DNA from: an uncultured Spirochaetales bacterium
GTDB lineage: Bacteria > Spirochaetota > Spirochaetia > Sphaerochaetales > Sphaerochaetaceae
Assembly (NCBI GenBank): GCA_934247875.1
Contig: CAKQJZ010000078.1
Span: 1 to 9,838 of the forward strand
Length of the DNA stretch: 9,838 bases
Direction: 5' to 3'
The notes under the pieces are model-generated. The model saw only the letters and a list, made by a program, of their open reading frames with translations, was not told the DNA's origin and did no database searches. The position numbers and the translations under genes were made by a program. Every line of letters begins with the position of its first letter. Within the stretch, counting starts at the first letter, position 1. Shown in pieces: positions 5,459-9,838 of this stretch.

Positions 5459-7693
5459 CTATTTGTTTTTAAAATGCAACGCTCTCATTGCGTTTATTAC
5501 TGCTATAAGCGCAACGCCTGTATCTGCAAGGACTGCAAGCCACATATTTGCTATTCCAAAAGAGGCTAGAATGAATACGATTCCTTTGACTATGAGTGAG
5601 AATGATATATTCTCCTTAACGATCAGCTCGCTCTTTTTAGCAATCTTGATAGCTGTTGGAATCTTCATCAGATCATCATTCATAATGACTGCGTCTGAAG
5701 CTTCAATAGCTGCATCAGATCCTACGCCGCCCATAGCAAAGCCTACGTCTGCGCGCTTTAATACAGGTGCATCGTTTATGCCATCGCCTGCATAGCCAGT
5801 TACATAGCCTTTCTCCATAAGCTTCTCAAGTCCTGTGATTTTATCTTGTGGCAATAGCTCGCCATAAGCACCATCAAGACCAGCTTCTTTAGCAACTTTT
5901 TCAGCGATTTCCTTTCTGTCGCCGCTGAGCATCCATACTTCTTTTACGCCTTCAACTTTAAGCTCTTTAACAGCATCTATAGATGTCTTCTTGATTTTAT
6001 CGCTTATTACAATTGCACCTAGAAGCTTATCATCCTCTGTAACATATACGTATGTTCCGATGCTCTTTGGGCTTTCTGGTTTTTCTTTCAGAATCTTGGA
6101 AGAACCTACTTTGATTGTCTTTCCATTGACAATGCCTTCTAGTCCAATGCCAGGTATTTCCTTAACATCTTTTGCTTCTTCCCAGTTGTTGTCAGCAAAA
6201 GCAACAATAGCTTTTGCAATAGGATGAGAAGAGTTCTTCTCAAGTGATGCAGCTGCATGAATCAGTTTGTAATTATCATCAGAGTAGAGCATCTCCTGAA
6301 CAGAGAATACACCTTCTGTAATAGTTCCTGTCTTATCAAGAGCAAGAAGTGATAGCTTTGAGATGTTCTGGATAGTCTCATCGCTTTTAACAAGGATGCC
6401 ATGCTTTGCGAATGAACCCATAGCTGCGAAGTAGGTAAGTGGAACAGAGAGTACAAGTGCGCATGGGCATGAGATAACGAGAAGCATGCATGCTCTATAT
6501 AAGCTGTCTTTGAATGAGACTCCAATGATAACAGGCGACAAGAGTGCAATTAAGAGCGCTGCAACGCAAATCGTTGGAGTGTAGTAGCGTGAGAACTTTG
6601 AAATGAACTTCTCGCTCTTTGATTTCTTTGCTTCTCCTTCATCTACAAGTTTCAGAATCTTAGATGCAGTACTATCTTTATATAGAGCTATTGCCTGAAG
6701 TATTAGTGTGCCTTCTCCGTTTATAGATCCAGATAATACTTCGTCCCCTTTAGTTACCTTTCTTGGAACTGATTCTCCTGTAAGTGCTTTTGTATCTAGG
6801 AAAGATTCGCCAGATAGAACAACAGAGTCTACAGCAATCTTCTCACCAGCTTTAACTCTGATATTATCTCCGATTACAACATCTTCGCTCTTTATAGTCT
6901 TGAAGACGCCATCTCTTTCGACTTCTGCGCTATCTGCTTTGAGATCCATAAGAGATGCGATATTCTTCTGGCTCTTTCTTGTTGCTCTAGACTGGAAGTA
7001 TTCACCTATTTGATAGAAGATCATAACGCCTGCAGCTTCATCATAAGAAGCGATGAAGAGTGCACCTATAGTTGCAATAGCCATCAGGAAATTCTCATCA
7101 AATACCTTTCCTTTGAATATATTCTTAACAGCTTTGATAAGTACATCATAGCCAGATATCACATAGCTTATGATTGCTATCCATTTGTAGCCAGAAATCA
7201 TTGCAATGCCGAAGATTACTGCAGAGATGATAATCCTTATAAGGGTATAATCCTTCTCTTCCTTTTTCTCTTCATCTAGAAAGACAATTTCATCTTCAGC
7301 TTCTCTTGCAATCTTCTTGACTTCATCTAGTGAAAGGGATGTTTCAACAGAGAGCTCTTTTTTAGGGAAATCAAAATGAGCATAAAGTATGTTCTCATTC
7401 TCATTGAGAGCTGTTTCAACTTCCAGCGCACACTCTGCGCAGTCTATATCTGCTTTGATTTTGTATTTCTTGACCTCTGCATCTGGGAATTCGATATCAT
7501 CCTCAATGCTTTTGGCAAGCTCCATAATCTCTTTTGCTGTCAGCGTTGTATCAACAGTCAACGTCTTTTTTGTATAATTAAAGGATGCATCTATTATACC
7601 AGCTTTTTTCTTAAGTCCTTCTTCGACCTTTCTTGCGCACTCAGCGCAATCAATATCGGCCTTAAGCACTAATTTAGAAGCTTTGTCACTCAT
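5459..7693 (-). CDS. cadA: P1B-type heavy-metal-exporting ATPase (Zn/Cd/Pb type)
   Basis: A membrane pump that uses ATP to expel soft divalent metals. With the start at 7693 it has 744 residues. Two N-terminal HMA domains each carry DIDCAEC (cysteines 16/19 and 85/88). Then come the membrane helices, the actuator motif TGES (305-308), the metal-site CPC (409-411), the phosphorylated aspartate in DKTGT (453-457) and the HP nucleotide-site motif (490-491). GDGINDAP (636-643) follows, and an ADTGVALI motif near the end has the conserved membrane aspartate Asp724. CPC plus that aspartate is the signature of ZntA/CadA pumps rather than copper pumps. An upstream in-frame ATG at 7735 is unlikely: AGGAGA lies seven bases before 7693, and the predicted transcript starts after 7735. 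The gene has its own promoter and ArsR-type operator. It follows the CLC gene by 80 bases on the same strand. Exact metal preference cannot be read from the sequence. Confidence 0.93.
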   Translation of the reverse strand: MSDKASKLVLKADIDCAECARKVEEGLKKKAGIIDASFNYTKKTLTVDTTLTAKEIMELAKSIEDDIEFPDAEVKKYKIKADIDCAECALEVETALNENENILYAHFDFPKKELSVETSLSLDEVKKIAREAEDEIVFLDEEKKEEKDYTLIRIIISAVIFGIAMISGYKWIAIISYVISGYDVLIKAVKNIFKGKVFDENFLMAIATIGALFIASYDEAAGVMIFYQIGEYFQSRATRKSQKNIASLMDLKADSAEVERDGVFKTIKSEDVVIGDNIRVKAGEKIAVDSVVLSGESFLDTKALTGESVPRKVTKGDEVLSGSINGEGTLILQAIALYKDSTASKILKLVDEGEAKKSKSEKFISKFSRYYTPTICVAALLIALLSPVIIGVSFKDSLYRACMLLVISCPCALVLSVPLTYFAAMGSFAKHGILVKSDETIQNISKLSLLALDKTGTITEGVFSVQEMLYSDDNYKLIHAAASLEKNSSHPIAKAIVAFADNNWEEAKDVKEIPGIGLEGIVNGKTIKVGSSKILKEKPESPKSIGTYVYVTEDDKLLGAIVISDKIKKTSIDAVKELKVEGVKEVWMLSGDRKEIAEKVAKEAGLDGAYGELLPQDKITGLEKLMEKGYVTGYAGDGINDAPVLKRADVGFAMGGVGSDAAIEASDAVIMNDDLMKIPTAIKIAKKSELIVKENISFSLIVKGIVFILASFGIANMWLAVLADTGVALIAVINAMRALHFKNK

Positions 7694-7714
7694 ATTGCTA
7701 TCTCCTATTATTTG

Positions 7715-7740
7715 AATATATGAACATGTATTCATATATT
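7715..7740 (-). promoter_or_regulatory. ArsR/SmtB-family operator of the metal ATPase
   Basis: AATATATGAA (7715-7724) and TTCATATATT (7731-7740) are perfect 10-bp inverted arms around six bases, giving the TGAA-N6-TTCA core known from SmtB, CzrA and CadC sites. It overlaps the -10 box and transcription start of the ATPase promoter, so repressor binding would block transcription and metal would relieve it. No ArsR-family gene lies in the window. Confidence 0.75.
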
Positions 7741-7763
7741 AATCTATATATAGCAATAGTCAA
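7736..7763 (-). promoter_or_regulatory. sigma70 promoter of the metal ATPase
   Basis: On the minus strand TTGACT (7763-7758) and TAATAT (7741-7736) are separated by 16 bases. Transcription would start near 7729, inside the ArsR-type operator and about 36 bases before the ATG at 7693. The -35 box begins ten bases after the CLC stop codon. Confidence 0.6.
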
Positions 7764-7773
7764 TACTTTGTGA

Positions 7774-9042
7774 TCAATTTTTAAAATCTTGTCGTTGATG
7801 GAGATAGATACCTTCATTTCCAGAGACTATGTATGAAGTCACAACAAACATAAACAGAATAGATGGATCAGAGTAGTGGAATAGCTCAATGCCAAGTGCA
7901 AAGCATACTAAAGGCAGGTTCGTGCCTCCTGCTAGCATTCCAAGTGCACCTAATGCAGCAAACGGCGCTGTAGGAAGAGAGAATAGGGATGCAATAGCGT
8001 AGCCTAATGTGGATCCTGTTACAAGAAGAGGAACAACCTCACCACCAATAAAGCCTGCTGTAATTGATAAGAAGACCAAAAGAGCTTTGAGTATGAATGA
8101 GTAAATATCAATATTACCTGAAATAGAGCTATATAGAAGATTCGCAGAAAGGCCATTGTAGATGAAATTACCCTTTATTGCATAATGAATCAGTATTATT
8201 GCCAGTACCATTGAAGATGGGATAAGCGATGCTAAATAACTATTTCCTCTTGATAGCCTTTTGTTGATTTCAGAGAAACGTCTCAAAGAGTAGCAGAAGT
8301 AGCGCGCGAAAAGGCCTACAGCTACAGCTACTAGAAAAGCTACGAGAGCATTCTCTAGATTTACTGGAAGTGCTGCGTATTCTGGTATGTTTAGGATATG
8401 GATTCCAAGAAGTTTTGAGAGATACACAGATGTGAAAGCTGCTATTGTGCATGGCATCATCGCATCTAAGCGTGTTATAGCTGGAGAGGCAAACTGGAGG
8501 CCAAAGAGCACACCTGCGATAGGGGAACCAAATAGAGCTCCAAATGCAGCTGAAGCACCTGCCATTAAATAATATGGTTCTCCGCCCTGGAATCTTTTGA
8601 AGAATCTATGTTCAAGACGTGAGAAGAAATTGCCAACAGAAAGACCAATCTGAACACCAACTCCTTCTTTGCCGACGCTAGCTCCTAGAAGGTGTGAAAG
8701 CGTTGCAGTAAAGAAACCGCATAACCCCATATATGGAGAAACTGCGTCTACGTTTCTCTGGCTCTGCGCAAGGTTCAGTTTTTCTTCTTCGCTTTTATGT
8801 ATTTCATCAATTGCATAGATAGTTGCTTTCTTGTATTTATCTCCAAGCTTTTTGTATATGAATGCAATGAAAATAGCTCCAAGTGGAATGAGCAAAGTAA
8901 TCATTGGGTAGTTTGAGTTGATTTTACCTGCAAAGGCAATTGTGTTAGCAAAAACTGTGATAAATAGAGCTGATAGAATACCTGTAATGACTCCTCTGAT
9001 TGCATTGAGAATCCATTTGGTATCTGAAAGTTTGGTGTTCAT
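7774..9042 (-). CDS. CLC-family antiporter, fluoride-exporting (CLC-F) type
   Basis: An integral membrane CLC protein of 422 residues, about the length of compact bacterial members. It matches the CLC-F branch, which exchanges fluoride for protons, better than chloride-type ClcA. The usual GSGIP is replaced by ATIYAIDEIH (73-82, compare the family's GNNLxIDEIH). The gating glutamate sits in GKEGVGVQIG (124-133, Glu126), with V after GKEG instead of P. The later signatures are AFGALFGSPIAGVLFGLQ (166-183), GGEVVPLLVTGSTLGYAI (333-350) and TNLPLVCFALGIELF (374-388). The C-terminus ends in the VSGNEGIYLHQR segment common in this branch. The subfamily call is from recalled motifs, and a general CLC annotation is the fallback. 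The ATG at 9042 has no clear Shine-Dalgarno sequence, but the N-terminal helix begins as expected. No fluoride (crcB) riboswitch is visible upstream. It is followed by the metal ATPase and is divergent from the unknown gene at 9153. Confidence 0.88.
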   Translation of the reverse strand: MNTKLSDTKWILNAIRGVITGILSALFITVFANTIAFAGKINSNYPMITLLIPLGAIFIAFIYKKLGDKYKKATIYAIDEIHKSEEEKLNLAQSQRNVDAVSPYMGLCGFFTATLSHLLGASVGKEGVGVQIGLSVGNFFSRLEHRFFKRFQGGEPYYLMAGASAAFGALFGSPIAGVLFGLQFASPAITRLDAMMPCTIAAFTSVYLSKLLGIHILNIPEYAALPVNLENALVAFLVAVAVGLFARYFCYSLRRFSEINKRLSRGNSYLASLIPSSMVLAIILIHYAIKGNFIYNGLSANLLYSSISGNIDIYSFILKALLVFLSITAGFIGGEVVPLLVTGSTLGYAIASLFSLPTAPFAALGALGMLAGGTNLPLVCFALGIELFHYSDPSILFMFVVTSYIVSGNEGIYLHQRQDFKN

Positions 9043-9081
9043 GGATTAGATAATATCAAATTAGCTTTTTAAACTGAATGA

Positions 9082-9110
9082 TTGAGGCCCAATTATTCTG
9101 AAAAGATATT
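9082..9110 (+). promoter_or_regulatory. possible promoter of the right-end gene
   Basis: TTGAGG (9082-9087) and GATATT (9105-9110) are separated by 17 bases, giving a start near 9117, just ahead of the GAAGGGGG ribosome binding site (9122-9129). The -10 box is imperfect, matching the consensus at four of six positions. Confidence 0.35.
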
Positions 9111-9121
9111 AGAATAGAAGA

Positions 9122-9137
9122 GAAGGGGGCGCATATT
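9122..9137 (+). promoter_or_regulatory. ribosome binding site ahead of a possible ATT start
   Basis: GAAGGGGG (9122-9129) is the only strong Shine-Dalgarno sequence before the right-end gene. It lies 23 bases before the TTG at 9153, too far to serve it, but five bases before an in-frame ATT (9135-9137). ATT is a rare start codon, known from infC. If used, it adds six residues. Confidence 0.4.
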
Positions 9138-9152
9138 TATAATCATTTCGAC

Positions 9153-9767
9153 TTGCTAGATAGAAGAAACAATCTAGAAATCAGACTTAGACCAGTGACT
9201 ATTGGAGATAAAGTCTATTTTGACAGACCTCTAATAGACAATATGTCATATTCAATTGCGTTGAAGATCCATAATAACTTCGGCTTTTATAAAGCATCGG
9301 ACCTTGTGGGACTTCACTATAGCTTCTTTGATAACAGTCCATATGTTTCAAGACAGAGCAAAAGAATGCTATCAGATCTCATCTGGTATTTGGAATTCAA
9401 GCTGGATCCATATGATGAGGATACAGAGCGTTATCTGAGTAAACCACCATCTGTTCTTGATTATCTAGAGAAAAATACAAAGCTTCATAGAGTGGATATA
9501 GTGATGCTCTATCTGAAAGGTTTCACTATCCCGCTTATTGAGAAAATGGAGAAAATCAAAAGCTCAAAAATCATAGACATTCTAGAGTACTTCAGAAGTG
9601 ACTATCAGTTTCCTTGGGTAGAGGAAGATAGATATCTTCTCTTATTTGATCAGCTTCCAAGTCGGAGTGAATTCTTCTCTCTGTATCCAGAAGCTACAGA
9701 AGTTCATTATAGATATTTAAGGCTGATGTTTCGACTAAATGGAAAATATCTTCCAGTTGCTGAATAA
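9153..9767 (+). CDS. uncharacterised protein, about 204-210 residues
   Basis: I do not recognise this family. The frame is open from 9102 to a TAA at 9765-9767, with protein-like composition: rich in aromatic and charged residues, no membrane segment, no signal peptide, no cysteine. Residues 31-85 (MSYSIALKIHNNFGFYKASDLVGLH, then SRQSKRMLSDLIWYLEF) loosely follow the pattern of a helix-hairpin-helix of the RNA polymerase alpha C-terminal kind, in which a short helix pair precedes a DL-x-L and a K-x-(L/M)-x-x-(L/I). A second stretch (112-147) has a similar rhythm. This similarity is weak. The start is uncertain: TTG at 9153 has no ribosome binding site, and ATT at 9135 is preceded by GAAGGGGG. 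It is transcribed away from the CLC antiporter gene. A cytosolic, possibly nucleic-acid-binding protein is a guess. Confidence 0.6.
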   Translation: MLDRRNNLEIRLRPVTIGDKVYFDRPLIDNMSYSIALKIHNNFGFYKASDLVGLHYSFFDNSPYVSRQSKRMLSDLIWYLEFKLDPYDEDTERYLSKPPSVLDYLEKNTKLHRVDIVMLYLKGFTIPLIEKMEKIKSSKIIDILEYFRSDYQFPWVEEDRYLLLFDQLPSRSEFFSLYPEATEVHYRYLRLMFRLNGKYLPVAE

Positions 9768-9838
9768 ACATATACACGTAAGCTAACGCACCACATAGAA
9801 CGAAACTTCACAAGAATTCTAGGAATTGCCTTTATACT
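9768..9838. other. right edge, no feature seen
   Basis: After the last stop codon 71 bases remain. I see no strong hairpin with a T run and no start of a new gene. The last bases end in a -10-like TTTATACT, too close to the edge to judge. Confidence 0.4.

Noticed and set aside
5459..7735. Longer ATPase reading frame starting at the ATG at 7735
   Set aside because: That ATG lies inside the ArsR-type operator and upstream of the predicted transcript start. The ATG at 7693 has AGGAGA at the right distance, and homology begins after it.
9043..9152. Fluoride (crcB) riboswitch upstream of the CLC antiporter
   Set aside because: I read the minus strand for the conserved GGCGAUGG and pseudoknot-like pairings and did not find them.
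1..9838. CRISPR array, tRNA, rRNA or phage genes
   Set aside because: I saw no regularly spaced repeats, no tRNA-like cloverleaf signature and no phage structural genes on either strand.

Overview
The window looks like chromosomal DNA from a low-GC, probably host-associated spirochaete. The main taxonomic clue is an elongation factor G of the spirochaete/delta-proteobacterial (spd) type, which I recognise from its resemblance to the Borrelia EF-G. No rRNA or other marker gene is present, so the phylum-level call is an inference from one gene.

Layout. (1) 1-1200 is mobile-element debris. The 5' part of an IS66 tnpB gene runs leftwards off the window, and next to it lies a 5'-truncated ISAs1-family transposase that lacks its first catalytic aspartate. 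(2) 1200-1360 holds no gene but carries a promoter-like sequence overlapped by inverted repeats, then the probable terminator of the EF-G gene. (3) 1361-3388 (minus) is the EF-G gene. (4) 3389-3585 is a divergent intergenic region with nested inverted repeats. (5) 3586-5282 (plus) holds a Cro/CI-type HTH regulator with six membrane segments, then a two-domain MmcQ/YjbR-family protein. The ribosome binding site of the second gene lies inside a strong hairpin. (6) 5283-5458 holds an unidentified short open stretch and a hairpin. (7) 5459-9042 (minus) holds a CLC antiporter of the fluoride-exporting type and a Zn/Cd/Pb-type P1B ATPase. The ATPase has its own promoter, overlapped by a perfect ArsR/SmtB-type operator. 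(8) 9153-9767 (plus), divergent from the CLC gene, is a protein I do not recognise, possibly read from a rare ATT start codon.

How the genes work together. The CLC antiporter and the metal ATPase form an ion-detoxification pair, but the ATPase promoter starts about ten bases after the CLC stop codon, so the two are probably controlled separately. The operator points to a metal-sensing ArsR-family repressor encoded outside the window. The HTH-membrane protein and the MmcQ/YjbR protein are probably co-transcribed, with the hairpin between them setting the level of the second. I found no CRISPR array, tRNA, rRNA, phage gene or convincing riboswitch. No complete new multi-gene system is evident. 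The observations most worth following are the hairpin-masked ribosome binding site, the duplicated membrane sensor-regulator, the orphan promoter near 1217-1285 and the unrecognised gene at the right end.
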